The notes beneath the pieces are model-generated. The model was not told where the DNA came from. It was given only the letters and a program-made list of their open reading frames with translations, and ran no database searches. Both the position numbers and the translations under genes were made by a program. DNA of 51,359 nucleotides from Nocardiopsis alkaliphila YIM 80379 (GTDB taxonomy: Bacteria; Actinomycetota; Actinomycetes; Streptosporangiales; Streptosporangiaceae): NCBI RefSeq assembly GCF_000341005.1, contig NZ_ANBD01000078.1, positions 1 to 51,359 of the forward strand, read 5' to 3'. The number at the start of each line of letters is the position of its first letter. Position 1 is the first letter of the stretch. Below are positions 26,678 to 35,912 of this stretch, in pieces.

Positions 26678-28054
26678 GTGGAGAACTTCGAACCCGTCTA
26701 CGGTACGGGCCCCCTCCTCGGGATCGCGGCGGGCGCCATCGCGCTCCTGCTGTTCCTGATCATTCGACTCAAACTGCACGCGTTCATCGCGCTCGTACTG
26801 GTCAGCGTCCTCACCGCCCTGGCCGCAGGGATCCCGGTCGACGGTGTCGTACCCACCCTCCTGGACGGCTTCGGCGGTACGCTCGCCAACGTCGCCCTCC
26901 TGGTGGGCCTGGGCGTGATGATCGGTCGCATGCTGGAGGTCACCGGCGGCGCCGCCGTCCTGGCGGGCGCCCTCATCAAGCTCTTCGGTGAAAAGCGCGC
27001 CCCGCTGGCGCTCGGCGTGGCCTCGCTGCTGTTCGGCTTTCCGATCTTCTTCGACGTCGGCCTCGTCGTGATGCTGCCGATCGTCTTCAGCGTCGCCCGA
27101 CGCGTAGGCGGTTCCGTCCTGCTCTACGCCCTGCCCACGGCCGGTGCCTTCGCGGTGATGCACGCCTTCGTGCCGCCGCACCCCGGGCCGGTCACCGCCG
27201 CCGTCGAGATCGGCGCCGACATGGGGCTGACATTGCTGGTCGGCGCCGTCCTGGCCATCCCCACCTGGTACCTGGCCAGCTACCTGTTCGGCCTGTGGAC
27301 GGGCAAGCGCCTCGAGCTCCCCGTCCCGGACGACATCATGTCCAACGGCGAGGTCCAGCACCCGAATCCGCCGCACCTGGCGACGGTCATCAGCATCCTC
27401 CTCCTGCCGATGCTGCTGATCTTCGCCAACACCGGCATGGGCACCGCCACCGCCACCGGCACGCTGCCCGAGGACGCTTTGTGGGTCCAGACCCTGCGTC
27501 TGGTCGGGGAGACCCCCGTAGCCCTGCTCATCACCGTCCTGTACGCGATGCTCGTGCTCAGTCGGGGCCGTTTCACCCGCACCCGAGTGGAGGAGATCGT
27601 CGGCGGCGCGCTCGGCCCCGTCTGCGCCATCATCCTCATCACCGGTGCCGGTGGCATGTTCGGTGGTGTCCTGCGCACCAGCGGTATCGGCGACGCCCTC
27701 GCCGGCAGCCTGGAGTCCACGGGCATGCCGGTCATCGTCGCGGCCTTCATCATCGCCTTGGCCCTGCGGGTGGCCCAGGGCTCGGCCACGGTCGCCATCA
27801 CCACCGCCGCAGGCCTGATCGCTCCGGCCGTGCAGGCCACCTCGGGGCTGAGCTCGATCGACTTGGCCCTGATCGTGATCGCCATCGCCTCCGGGGCCAC
27901 CGCCCTGTCACACGTCAACGACTCCGGCTTCTGGCTGGTCGGTCGCTTCCTGGGCATGGACGTCAAGACCACGCTCAAGACCTGGACCGTCATGGAGACG
28001 CTGATCGGCTTCATCGGGTTCGGTCTCGCCTTCGGCCTCTCCCTGCTCCTGTAG
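26678..28054 (+). CDS. gntP: Gluconate:H+ symporter, GntP family
   Basis: A 458-residue inner-membrane permease with about 12-14 hydrophobic segments. Family marks are GFGGTLANVALLVGLGVMIGRMLE, FGFPIFFDVGLVVMLPI, the FVPPHPGPV loop and the C-terminal SHVNDSGFWLV motif. It imports gluconate, which the kinase encoded at 28993-29508 would phosphorylate. GTG 26678 has GGAAGG at 26665-26670. The upstream region carries a 15-bp dyad and the downstream gene is a GntR-type regulator in convergent orientation. Confidence 0.93.
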   Translation: MENFEPVYGTGPLLGIAAGAIALLLFLIIRLKLHAFIALVLVSVLTALAAGIPVDGVVPTLLDGFGGTLANVALLVGLGVMIGRMLEVTGGAAVLAGALIKLFGEKRAPLALGVASLLFGFPIFFDVGLVVMLPIVFSVARRVGGSVLLYALPTAGAFAVMHAFVPPHPGPVTAAVEIGADMGLTLLVGAVLAIPTWYLASYLFGLWTGKRLELPVPDDIMSNGEVQHPNPPHLATVISILLLPMLLIFANTGMGTATATGTLPEDALWVQTLRLVGETPVALLITVLYAMLVLSRGRFTRTRVEEIVGGALGPVCAIILITGAGGMFGGVLRTSGIGDALAGSLESTGMPVIVAAFIIALALRVAQGSATVAITTAAGLIAPAVQATSGLSSIDLALIVIAIASGATALSHVNDSGFWLVGRFLGMDVKTTLKTWTVMETLIGFIGFGLAFGLSLLL

Positions 28055-28091
28055 GGGCGCCTCATGTGGTCTCGAACCGGCCCGCCCACCG

Positions 28092-28121
28092 GCGGCCCCC
28101 GCCCGAACGCGCGGGGGCCGC
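28092..28121. terminator. Terminator between convergent gntP and the GntR gene
   Basis: GCGGCCCCCGC (28092-28102) pairs perfectly with GCGGGGGCCGC (28111-28121) around an 8-base loop. It should stop transcripts from both sides. Confidence 0.8.
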
Positions 28122-28141
28122 TGCGGGGCGTGTGCGTCGAA

Positions 28142-28852
28142 TCAGACCCCCGGAGGGCGCCGTTGTTCCAACGCGTCGGCGACCTCGGTGACGATGGCCC
28201 GCATGGCCGCTTCGGCCACGTCCGGCAACCCGTCCCGAATGGCCTGGGCCACGGCGGTGTGCAGGCGCAGTGCCTCCGGACGGGGCCTGTGCGGCATCAG
28301 GTCGTAGGAGGTGCGGCCCACCAGGACCTCGGTCACCACCTCCGCCAACCCGGACAACATCTCGTTGCCGGACAGTTCCAGGACGCGCCGGTGGAAGGTG
28401 ACGTCCAACTCCAGGAACGTGTCGAGTTCACCGGCCCTGCCGGTCAGCGTCATCTGTTCGGCCAGGATCGCCAGTTGGGCCCGCTCATCAGCGGGTCCGC
28501 GCTCGGCGGCCAAGGCGGCGGCGCCCGGCTCCACGGCGGCGCGCAGTTCGTTCAGGGATCGCAGTTGTTCCATGCGTCCGGCCCCGGCCAGGCGCCAGCG
28601 GATCAACTGAGGGTCGAAGACGCTCCAGTCCCGCCGGGGTCTGACCCGGATACCGGTTCGTGGCCGGCTGACCACCAGACCCATCGACTCCAGGACCCGC
28701 ACCGCCTCTCGGGCGACCGTCCGGGAGACCCCGAAGTCCTGTTCCAGTCCGCTGAGCGTGAAGGTGTGACCGGTGGTGTATTCGCCGGCGGCGATCGCGG
28801 GGCCCAGCACCGCCAACACCCGGTTGTGCAGTGTGCGGTGCGTCGTGCCCAT
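28142..28852 (-). CDS. GntR-family regulator with FCD domain, gluconate genes
   Basis: A 236-residue regulator with an N-terminal winged helix (about 5-75; LSGLEQDFGVSRTVAREAVRVLESMGLV) and a helical FCD ligand domain (about 95-225) with the metal/ligand residues Asp and His in FLELDVTFHRRVLELSGN and the later EALRLHTAVAQAI. It lies between the gluconate permease and gluconokinase genes and is transcribed divergently from the kinase. The likely effector is gluconate or 6-phosphogluconate, from context. Confidence 0.88.
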   Translation of the reverse strand: MGTTHRTLHNRVLAVLGPAIAAGEYTTGHTFTLSGLEQDFGVSRTVAREAVRVLESMGLVVSRPRTGIRVRPRRDWSVFDPQLIRWRLAGAGRMEQLRSLNELRAAVEPGAAALAAERGPADERAQLAILAEQMTLTGRAGELDTFLELDVTFHRRVLELSGNEMLSGLAEVVTEVLVGRTSYDLMPHRPRPEALRLHTAVAQAIRDGLPDVAEAAMRAIVTEVADALEQRRPPGV

Positions 28853-28992
28853 CTTCGGCCTCTCGGACTGTCGGAATGCGTCGTACTCCGGCCGCGTCGA
28901 GCCGGGGGTCAGGCTGAAGCCTAACCGGATTGATTGATACCACTATTGATGGCGGCGCCGCGCACGGCGGTGGGCCACGAGACGGAGAGACC

Positions 28993-29508
28993 ATGCACTT
29001 TGTCTTCATGGGTGTGTCGGGCAGTGGAAAGACGAGTGTGGCCGCACGGGTGGCGGATCGCATCGGGCTGCCCTTCGCCGAGGCCGACGACTTCCACCCC
29101 CGAAGCAACATCGAGAAGATGGAGTCGGGAAAACCTCTGACCGACGAGGACCGGTGGCCGTGGCTACGGGAATTGGCGGACTGGATGGGAAGGCACGAGT
29201 CCAAGGGCGAGTCCACCGTCATGGCCTGCTCGGCACTCAAACGCGATTACCGTGACGTGCTGCGCGCCGGCGCGTCCGAGGTGCACTTTCTGCACATGCA
29301 CGGGCCCTCCGAGGTGATCTGGGAGCGGATGGACGCGCGCGATGGACACTTCATGCCGCCGGCGCTGTTGCGTTCCCAACTGGACACCCTGCAGCGCCTC
29401 GATCCGGACGAGGGGGGGCAGGAGTTGGACCTGCGCGAGGACCTGGACGCGCTCACGGCGCGGGCCCTGGAGTACGTAGGGGAACGGATGCGTGCGAGCG
29501 GGGTCTGA
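28993..29508 (+). CDS. gntK: Gluconokinase
   Basis: Phosphorylates D-gluconate to 6-phosphogluconate for the pentose-phosphate pathway. The 171-residue protein is a normal-length GntK: P-loop GVSGSGKTS (about 7-15), the DDFHP motif, MESGKPLTDEDRWPWL, and the CSALKRDYRD segment. ATG 28993 is chosen because the P-loop begins seven residues later, as in the family, and CGGAGAG stands at 28983-28989; the frame is open a little further upstream. The 140-base divergent gap to the GntR gene includes a TACCA half-site of the dyad at 26570-26584. Confidence 0.94.
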   Translation: MHFVFMGVSGSGKTSVAARVADRIGLPFAEADDFHPRSNIEKMESGKPLTDEDRWPWLRELADWMGRHESKGESTVMACSALKRDYRDVLRAGASEVHFLHMHGPSEVIWERMDARDGHFMPPALLRSQLDTLQRLDPDEGGQELDLREDLDALTARALEYVGERMRASGV

Positions 29509-29646
29509 ACCGACAGGTCGCAGTGGAGAGCGGATCGGTGCCGATATCTCCCGCCTGACCCACGTTTTGGTTACATTACGGACACTGTCTGTTGTGCGGC
29601 ATCGCTCCACTTGTGTAGCGGAGCCCGGCACGGAACCCTGTTCGTC

Positions 29647-30141
29647 ATGCAAGACTTCCAAACGTCCCCTACCACCACCGCTCCCCGGCCCTTCAGTGTG
29701 GTCCCCGCACCCCGACAGAGCCTGTTGGCCGTGCGGCACCCGGGTGTGCGGCCCCCACTGGACGTGCGGCAGACCTGCGTCCTGATGTTCGTCTCCGCGG
29801 CGCTGTTCGGCCTGTTGGCCTACCAGAGCTGGAGCATGTTGGACGGTGGTCCCCCCGCATCGATGGTGGGCGACCTGTGGCTGTTGCTGGTCATGGCCGT
29901 TCTGGTCGGCCTCGGGTTGGCGGCGTTGGCGCTGCCGGTCCGCCGCGCCGGTTACGTCTTGTGGCGGTCGGCCCAGTTCGGGGCCTTGGTCGCCCTCGGC
30001 ACGGCCTTGTTCGCCCTATACCTGGCGGCCCGCCTCGCCGACACCCCGCTGTTGGCGGTGGGCATGCCGGTGGTCCTGGGCGCCATCATCGTGAACATGG
30101 CGCTGTGGAGCACCAGCGTGCGCCGTTGGTGCCACCTGTAG
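29647..30141 (+). CDS. Hypothetical membrane protein with four helices
   Basis: A 164-residue protein that I do not recognise. The first 45 residues are proline-rich and probably cytoplasmic; four hydrophobic segments follow (near 50-68, 80-100, 112-130 and 136-155) with short loops, ending in RRWCHL. The start ATG 29647 gives the family-like polar N-terminus; an upstream in-frame start would add 12 unconvincing residues. It converges with the acidic-protein gene to its right, and a hairpin separates them. Confidence 0.65.
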   Translation: MQDFQTSPTTTAPRPFSVVPAPRQSLLAVRHPGVRPPLDVRQTCVLMFVSAALFGLLAYQSWSMLDGGPPASMVGDLWLLLVMAVLVGLGLAALALPVRRAGYVLWRSAQFGALVALGTALFALYLAARLADTPLLAVGMPVVLGAIIVNMALWSTSVRRWCHL

Positions 30142-30161
30142 TCCCGGCTCGTGTTTGGAGA

Positions 30162-30190
30162 CGGGGCCCGTTCACATACGTCGGGCCCCG
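30162..30190. terminator. Hairpin between convergent unknown genes
   Basis: CGGGGCCCG (30162-30170) pairs with CGGGCCCCG (30182-30190) over 9 bp with an 11-base loop. Confidence 0.65.
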
Positions 30191-30196
30191 CTCTTC

Positions 30197-30595
30197 CTAG
30201 TCGTCCTGGTCGTCTTCGCCGTCGGCCAGAACGTGCAGTCTGGCCAGGTGTTCGCTGTCGTCCTCACCGTGACGGACGACGTACATCTCGCGGGCCTCGT
30301 CGGCCGCGTCGCCGACCTCCTCGTCGAACCCGTAGTCGATGAGGTCGTCCAGCAGATCCAATGCGCGATGCAGGAGGTCGCCCTCCTCGTCCTCGGTGGG
30401 GAGGTGGTCGGCGATGTGGGCCAGCAAGACGGCGCGTGCCTCCTCGACGGCGCTCTCCGCTCCGGCCGCGCCGCTCAGGCGGATGCGGGTGATGGGGTCC
30501 TCGTCGGCGATCAGCATCAACTGCTCGGTGAGCCAGGTGCGGTCCTGACTCTCCAGGAACGCGGTGAGGGCCGCGTCGTCAAGGGGTGTGTTCAT
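30197..30595 (-). CDS. Hypothetical acidic helical protein
   Basis: A 132-residue, strongly acidic protein without membrane segments. It appears entirely helical. The segment LESQDRTWLTEQLMLIADEDPITRIRL faintly resembles helical repeats found beside SWIM-type zinc fingers in actinobacterial proteins, but no zinc ligands are present. The tail ends in a run of Asp and Glu. ATG 30595 is preferred to an upstream in-frame start because the preceding residues are not protein-like. Function unknown. Confidence 0.6.
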   Translation of the reverse strand: MNTPLDDAALTAFLESQDRTWLTEQLMLIADEDPITRIRLSGAAGAESAVEEARAVLLAHIADHLPTEDEEGDLLHRALDLLDDLIDYGFDEEVGDAADEAREMYVVRHGEDDSEHLARLHVLADGEDDQDD

Positions 30596-30923
30596 TTTCA
30601 AAGCATAGAGCGGCTCGGGTGTATCAGTGCGGCAACAGCCACCGAGCCCGAAGCGAAAGAACATCCCATGACAGGATCATAGGGAGAAGAATTGTATTCG
30701 CGTGAATACCCAAGGTCACTGGATTCGGTGTTTCTCGACTCCTGCCAAGGGGGCAAGAGATTGAACACCTGTGTGCCAAAATCCGATCTATGGATCACGG
30801 CACAGATCTGAAACGGTTGTATTAATACCCAGCCGTCTATCTTCCCAGGGGGTCCCGGCGCGGTTTAGGGTCCACAGCATCGTTCTTGGGCCTTCAACCC
30901 ACGTCCCCCTGAGGTGGACCCAC
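30596..30923 (+). promoter_or_regulatory. Divergent control region before the peptide-transporter operon
   Basis: No gene is seen in this 328-base gap. It is locally AT-rich. It contains two related dyads: GTATTCGCGTGAATAC (30694-30709) and GTATTAATAC (30819-30828), each embedded in TTGTATT ... AATACCCA. These are candidate operators for the transporter at 30924-37003. Confidence 0.45.
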
Positions 30924-32588
30924 ATGTTCACGAAGTCTTCCCGAAAGCCGCTCGGCCTCGTGGCCGTCGCGGCGTCGCTCACGTTGGTGGCGACGGCCTG
31001 CGCGGAAAGCGACCGCGACACGGCCGGCGGTGACGAGCAGCCGTTCGTCTTCGGCGCGCCAGGCGACATCACCGCGCTCGACCCGTTCCTGGCCAGTGAC
31101 GGTGAAACCTTCCGTTACAGCCGCCAGGTCTTCGAAACCCTTCTCGACCACGAATCGGGGGGCTCCGAGATCGTCGGCGGCCTCGCCGAAACCTGGGAGC
31201 AGTCCGAGGACGGAACCGTCTGGACCTTCAACCTCCGCGAGGGCGTCACCTTCCACGACGGTGACGAACTCACCGCCGAGGTGGTCTGCGCCAACTTCGA
31301 CCGATGGTTCAACCTCACCGGCGCCTACCAGAGCTCCAACAACTCCTACTACTGGCAGACGATCTTCGGCGGTTTCGCGGAGAACGACGAGGACTACGCC
31401 CCGCCGGAGCCGCGTTTCGTCGGCTGTGACGCCGAGGACGAGCTCACAGCCGTCATCGAGGTCAGTGAGTACTCCTCGATCTTCCCCGGCGGTTTCAGCC
31501 TCGCCGCCTTCGGCATCATGAGCCCCACCACGCTGGAGGCCATGGAGGGCCAGGAGATCACCGGTGAGGAGGGCAACCCCAGTCTTCCCGAGTACTCGCA
31601 GGTCGCGGGCACCGTCGCCGGCACGGGCCCGTTCACCGTCGAGGAGTGGAACCAGGACCAGGCCGAGGTCACCCTCAGCCGCTTCGATGACTACTGGGGT
31701 GACCCGGCGGGCTTCGAAACGATGATCCTGCGGGCCATCCCGGACGAGACCGCCCGTCGTCAGGCCTTGGAGGCCGGTGACATCCACGGGTACGACCTGG
31801 TCGCTCCCGCCGATGTCGCCCCGCTCCAGGACGCCGGTTTCCAGGTGCCCACCCGCGACGTGTTCAACGTCCTCTACCTGGCCTACCAGCAGGAGAACGA
31901 GGCGCTCGCCGAATTGGAGGTTCGTGAGGCCCTGTCCCACGCCGTGAACCGCCAGCGCATCGTCGACACCATCCTCCCCGAAGGTGGCGAGGTCGCCACG
32001 CAGTTCCACCCGGACACCCTCGACGGGTGGTCTCCCGACGTGCGGACCTTCGACTACGACCCGGACAAGGCCCGCGACATGCTGGCCGACGCCGGTCACG
32101 AGGACCTCGAACTCGAGTTCTGCTACCCGACCGAGGTCACTCGCCCGTACATGCCCGCCCCCAAGGACATCTTCGACGTCATCAGCGAAGACCTCCAGGA
32201 GGTCGGGGTCACCGTTCAGCCGACCGCCTACGAGTGGGCCGAGTACATCAACCAGACCGACAGCGGCAACTGCCCGCTCTACCTGCTCGGCTGGACCGGT
32301 GACTACAACGACGCCTACAACTTCATCGGTACCTGGTTCTCCGGCCCGATGGGCGCTTGGGGCCTGGATGACGAAGAGCTCTTCGAGCGTATGGAAGAGG
32401 TCAGCACCAACCCGGACGCCGACGAACGCATCGCCGGCTACCAGGAGCTGAACGAGATGGTCATGGAGGTCCTGCCGGGCCTGCCGATCTCCAGCTCCCC
32501 GCCCTCCATCGCTTTCTCCGCGGACGTGGAGCCCCCCAACGTCAGTCCGCTGACGCAGGAGGTCTTCGCCGAGGGCTCCTGGAAGTAG
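30924..32588 (+). CDS. Peptide/oligosaccharide-binding lipoprotein (SBP_bac_5), DppA/OppA type
   Basis: Solute-binding subunit of the second Opp-type transporter, 554 residues. A lipoprotein signal ends in ATAC near residue 26 (LVAVAASLTLVATAC). The body has the family 5 pattern: WEQSEDGTVWTFNLREGVTF near residue 90, the GTGPFTVEEW segment, and VREALSHAVNRQRIV. The start ATG 30924 has GAGGTGG upstream and sits exactly before the signal peptide; the open frame further upstream lacks it. The substrate is not evident; no hydrolase gene lies in the operon, so a peptide is as likely as a sugar. Confidence 0.9.
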   Translation: MFTKSSRKPLGLVAVAASLTLVATACAESDRDTAGGDEQPFVFGAPGDITALDPFLASDGETFRYSRQVFETLLDHESGGSEIVGGLAETWEQSEDGTVWTFNLREGVTFHDGDELTAEVVCANFDRWFNLTGAYQSSNNSYYWQTIFGGFAENDEDYAPPEPRFVGCDAEDELTAVIEVSEYSSIFPGGFSLAAFGIMSPTTLEAMEGQEITGEEGNPSLPEYSQVAGTVAGTGPFTVEEWNQDQAEVTLSRFDDYWGDPAGFETMILRAIPDETARRQALEAGDIHGYDLVAPADVAPLQDAGFQVPTRDVFNVLYLAYQQENEALAELEVREALSHAVNRQRIVDTILPEGGEVATQFHPDTLDGWSPDVRTFDYDPDKARDMLADAGHEDLELEFCYPTEVTRPYMPAPKDIFDVISEDLQEVGVTVQPTAYEWAEYINQTDSGNCPLYLLGWTGDYNDAYNFIGTWFSGPMGAWGLDDEELFERMEEVSTNPDADERIAGYQELNEMVMEVLPGLPISSSPPSIAFSADVEPPNVSPLTQEVFAEGSWK

Positions 32589-32622
32589 GCCCCCTCCTCC
32601 CTGCCCCGAGGTGAACGATCGC

Positions 32623-32654
32623 GGGCCCGACCGGTGACGTCACCGGTCGGGCCC
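32623..32654. terminator. Perfect 32-bp palindrome between binding-protein and permease genes
   Basis: GGGCCCGACCGGTGAC is followed directly by its reverse complement, with no spacer. As RNA it would form a very stable hairpin 35 bases after the binding-protein stop. It may end most transcripts there or protect the upstream message, which would give more binding protein than permease. Confidence 0.65.
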
Positions 32655-32836
32655 CATCACGGAGGTCCTCCCGGAGCGCACGGGTCCGGGCCCCTCCGGT
32701 GGGCCCCTCCACGGCGGTGTCCCCCTCGTCGCCGCACCCCTGAGAGGGCGACCCACTCCACAACCGTCCATCCCGCCACACCCCGGCGGGGACGCTTCGC
32801 GTCCAACGTTCTCACCACTGGCGAAAGGCGGCGAAG

Positions 32837-33841
32837 GTGCTGCGATTCATCGTCAGGCGACTCCTACAGCTGATCCCGACACTGGGTGGATTGTCGATCC
32901 TGCTGTTCGTCTGGCTCCAACGTTTGCCGGGCGGCCCGGAGTACGCCCTCCTCCCTGACGACGCGACCGACGAACAGCGCCAAGCGCTGCGCCGGTCACT
33001 GGGTTTGGACGAACCGCTCATGGTTCAGTACCTGTCCTTCCTGCGTCGCATCCTCCAGGGAGACCTGGGGACCTCCCTCCAGACCAGCCGTCCGGTCATG
33101 GACGAGTTCTTCCTCCGATTCCCCGCCACGTTCGAGCTGGGCGTGACGGCGATGATCATCGCCGTCACCATCGGTCTCCCCTTGGGCTACCTGGCCGCGC
33201 GCAAACGCGGCGGCGTCTTGGACTTCGCGGCCGTGGGCGGCTCCCTCCTGGGCATCTGCACCCCGGTCTTCTTCCTGGCGTTCATCCTCAAGGTGGTCTT
33301 CGCCGAGGGCCTGGGCCTGTTCCCCTCGGCCTTCCGGCTCTCCCCCGGCCTCGGCCGCACCGACATCACCGGGTTCTTCGTCCTGGACGGCGTCATGACC
33401 CGTGAGTGGGACGTGGTCTGGGACGCGCTCGCACACCTGATCCTGCCCGGCCTGGCCCTGGCGTCCATCCCGCTGGCCGTCATCACCCGGATGACCCGCG
33501 CCAGCGTCTTGGAGGTCATGGGTGAGGACTACGTGCGCACCGCCAACGCCAAGGGACTGCACCGGACCACGGTGCGCACCCGCCACGTCCTGCGCAACGC
33601 CCTGCTTCCGGTGGTCACGGCCATGGGTCTGCTGGCGGGCAGTCTCTTCGCCGGGGCGGTCCTCACCGAGAGCGTCTTCGCCTTCCCCGGGATCGGCTCG
33701 TTCGTGTACGTGGCCACCCAGGAACGCGACTATCCGGTCCTCACCGGGTTCATCCTGCTCATCGCCACCATGTACGTGTTCATCAACCTCTTGGTCGACA
33801 TCTCGTACAGCCTCCTCGACCCGAGAGTGCGGGCCCAGTGA
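32837..33841 (+). CDS. ABC transporter permease, DppB type
   Basis: A 334-residue membrane subunit with six helices. It opens MLRFIVRRLLQLIPTLGGLSILLFVWLQRLPG, the standard DppB N-terminus, and the coupling loop reads YVRTANAKGLHRTTVRTRHVLRNALLP. GTG 32837 is the only start consistent with this N-terminus, with GCGAAGG just before it. The stop overlaps the next start (TGATG). It lies 248 bases after the binding-protein gene, a gap that holds the large palindrome. Confidence 0.93.
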   Translation: MLRFIVRRLLQLIPTLGGLSILLFVWLQRLPGGPEYALLPDDATDEQRQALRRSLGLDEPLMVQYLSFLRRILQGDLGTSLQTSRPVMDEFFLRFPATFELGVTAMIIAVTIGLPLGYLAARKRGGVLDFAAVGGSLLGICTPVFFLAFILKVVFAEGLGLFPSAFRLSPGLGRTDITGFFVLDGVMTREWDVVWDALAHLILPGLALASIPLAVITRMTRASVLEVMGEDYVRTANAKGLHRTTVRTRHVLRNALLPVVTAMGLLAGSLFAGAVLTESVFAFPGIGSFVYVATQERDYPVLTGFILLIATMYVFINLLVDISYSLLDPRVRAQ

Positions 33842-34842
33842 TGCCTACGACACCGAGCTCCCAGAGCGACGAGAAAATCCCGTTCCACCAGCGCAAGGCC
33901 GCCAAGGTCGACCGACTCGCCGAACTCATGGGCGACCGCGGGGACGACGGCCACGGCGCCGGAATCTGGCGCGAGGCCTTCGCCCGGATGCGGCGCAGTC
34001 CCATGGCGATCACCGGTGCCGTCATCGTCGCCGTCTTCATCGTGGTGGCGTTGTTCTCTCCGCTCATCGCGCCCTACAGCCCCACCTCCCAGGCCTGGGG
34101 CAACGAGGTCTTCCCCAACCGCAACGAGTTCGTCGGACCGCGCGGGGAGAATTGGCTGGGCCTGGACCACCTGGGTCGGGACATGTTCTCCCGCATGGTG
34201 ATCGGCGCCCGTCAGACCCTCATGGTCGGCGTGGTCGCCACCCTGGTCGGATTCCTCTTCGGGGCGCTGCTGGGCGGCACCGCCGGTGCCTGCTCCGTCC
34301 TCGGAGGGCGGTGGGGACGTCAGGTGGACAACGTCGTCATGCGTGTCATCGACATGATGCTGGCCCTGCCCACCCTGCTGCTCGCCGTCACCGTGGCCGC
34401 GCTCGTGGGACCCAGCCTGACCACCGTCATGCTCGCGGTCGGTATCGCCCAGATCCCGATCTTCGCCCGTCTGTTGCGCGGCGCGATGATCTCCCAGGGC
34501 AACCGTGAATACGTGCTGGCCGCGCAGGCCATGGGTGTGCGCAAACGCAAGATCGCCCTCACCCACATCCTGCCCAACTCCATGGGGCCGGTGATCGTGC
34601 AGTCCACGCTCACCCTGGCGACCGCCATCATCGACGCGGCCGCTCTGTCCTATCTCGGTCTGGGCAACCCCGACGCGAACTTCCCGGAGTGGGGCACGAT
34701 GCTCTCCGAGGCCCAGCGGTTCCTGTCCAGCGCCCCCTCCCTGGCCGTCTACCCGGCCCTGGGGATCATCATCACCGCGCTCGGGTTCACCCTGCTGGGC
34801 GAGTCCCTGCGTGAGGCGCTCGACCCGAAGTTGAGGAAGTGA
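33841..34842 (+). CDS. ABC transporter permease, DppC type
   Basis: A 333-residue membrane subunit. A 55-residue cytoplasmic N-terminus precedes helix 1 (ITGAVIVAVFIVVALFSPLIAPY); WLGLDHLGRDMFSRM is the DppC marker; the coupling loop is YVLAAQAMGVRKRKIALTHILPNSMGP. ATG 33841 overlaps the previous stop; GTG 33838 is one codon earlier and cannot be excluded. It pairs with the DppB-type permease encoded upstream. Confidence 0.93.
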   Translation: MPTTPSSQSDEKIPFHQRKAAKVDRLAELMGDRGDDGHGAGIWREAFARMRRSPMAITGAVIVAVFIVVALFSPLIAPYSPTSQAWGNEVFPNRNEFVGPRGENWLGLDHLGRDMFSRMVIGARQTLMVGVVATLVGFLFGALLGGTAGACSVLGGRWGRQVDNVVMRVIDMMLALPTLLLAVTVAALVGPSLTTVMLAVGIAQIPIFARLLRGAMISQGNREYVLAAQAMGVRKRKIALTHILPNSMGPVIVQSTLTLATAIIDAAALSYLGLGNPDANFPEWGTMLSEAQRFLSSAPSLAVYPALGIIITALGFTLLGESLREALDPKLRK

Positions 34843-34844
34843 CC

Positions 34845-35912
34845 ATGAGTTCCAGCACGCCGCTATTGGCGGTGGACGAGCTGTCCGTGGCGTTCCACCG
34901 GCGCGGGGCCGGTGAGACACGCGCCGTCGACGGGGTCTCCTTCACCTTGGAGGAGGGCCGCGTCACCGGCCTGGTCGGTGAATCCGGTTGCGGTAAGAGC
35001 GTCACCTCCCTGGCCCTGATGGGGTTGCTCCCGGACCGGGGGGTCGAGGTCGGCGGCAGTGCCGTCATGCGGTTGCCCGAGGGCGAAGTGGATCTGCTTC
35101 GGCTTTCCCGACGAAGGTTGCGCGACCTGCGCGGATCGCAGCTCGCGATGATCTTCCAGGACCCGCTCAGCTCGCTCAACCCGGTGGTCCCCATCGGCCG
35201 TCAGGTCACCGAGATCCTCAAACGTCACCGAGGGATGCGCGGATCCGCCGCCCGCAAGGAGGCCGCCGACCTGCTCTACCGGGTGGGCATCCCCGACCCC
35301 ACGCGCCGGCTCAACGAGTACCCGCACCAGCTTTCCGGCGGTATGCGTCAGCGGGCGCTCATCGCGATGGCGGTGGCCTGCAAACCCCGCCTGATGATCG
35401 CGGACGAGCCCACCACCGCCCTGGACGTCACCATCCAGGCCCAGATCCTGGAGCTGCTCAAGGACCTGGTCACCGAGGAGGGCACCGCCCTGCTCATGAT
35501 CACCCACGACCTGGGCGTGGTGGCGGGCCTGTGCGACGACATCAACGTTCTGTACGCGGGTCGGGCGGTGGAGACCGCGCCACGTCGGCCACTGTTCGCC
35601 GATCCCACCCACCCGTACACGGTGGGACTGCTCGGTTCGGTCCCCCGGCTGGACGCGCCCAGGGGTGAACCGCTCACCCCGGTACGTGGTTCGGTCAACG
35701 ACAACATCGCTTGGACGGACGGGTGCGCGTTCGCCCCCCGATGCGATCACTACACCATGGAGTGCCTCCAAGGTCCGCCCCCGCTCGTGCGCACGGGGGA
35801 CGGTACCCACATCCACCGTTGTGTGAATCCCATCGATCACGCGGACGTGGTGGACCAGACCGTTCTGGAGAGCCCGGCCGTGGTGGGCGAGGACGAGGAG
35901 GAGCGGGAATGA
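34845..35912 (+). CDS. ABC transporter ATP-binding protein, DppD type
   Basis: First ATPase of the second transporter, about 355 residues. Walker A is GESGCGKS, the Q-loop [11 protein letters not shown], the signature LSGGMRQR, Walker [13 protein letters not shown] and the switch histidine ITHDLG. The cysteine-rich C-terminal extension ([14 protein letters not shown]) is present. ATG 34845 has GAGGAAG at 34832-34838; GTG 34839, which overlaps the previous stop, is an alternative two codons earlier. The stop overlaps the next gene by four bases. Confidence 0.93.
   Translation: MSSSTPLLAVDELSVAFHRRGAGETRAVDGVSFTLEEGRVTGLVGESGCGKSVTSLALMGLLPDRGVEVGGSAVMRLPEGEVDLLRLSRRRLRDLRGSQLAMIFQDPLSSLNPVVPIGRQVTEILKRHRGMRGSAARKEAADLLYRVGIPDPTRRLNEYPHQLSGGMRQRALIAMAVACKPRLMIADEPTTALDVTIQAQILELLKDLVTEEGTALLMITHDLGVVAGLCDDINVLYAGRAVETAPRRPLFADPTHPYTVGLLGSVPRLDAPRGEPLTPVRGSVNDNIAWTDGCAFAPRCDHYTMECLQGPPPLVRTGDGTHIHRCVNPIDHADVVDQTVLESPAVVGEDEEERE

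Noticed and set aside
28930-28960. ATTGAT direct repeats before gluconokinase
   Set aside because: Short direct repeats without dyad symmetry; only the TACCA half-site relates to the permease operator.
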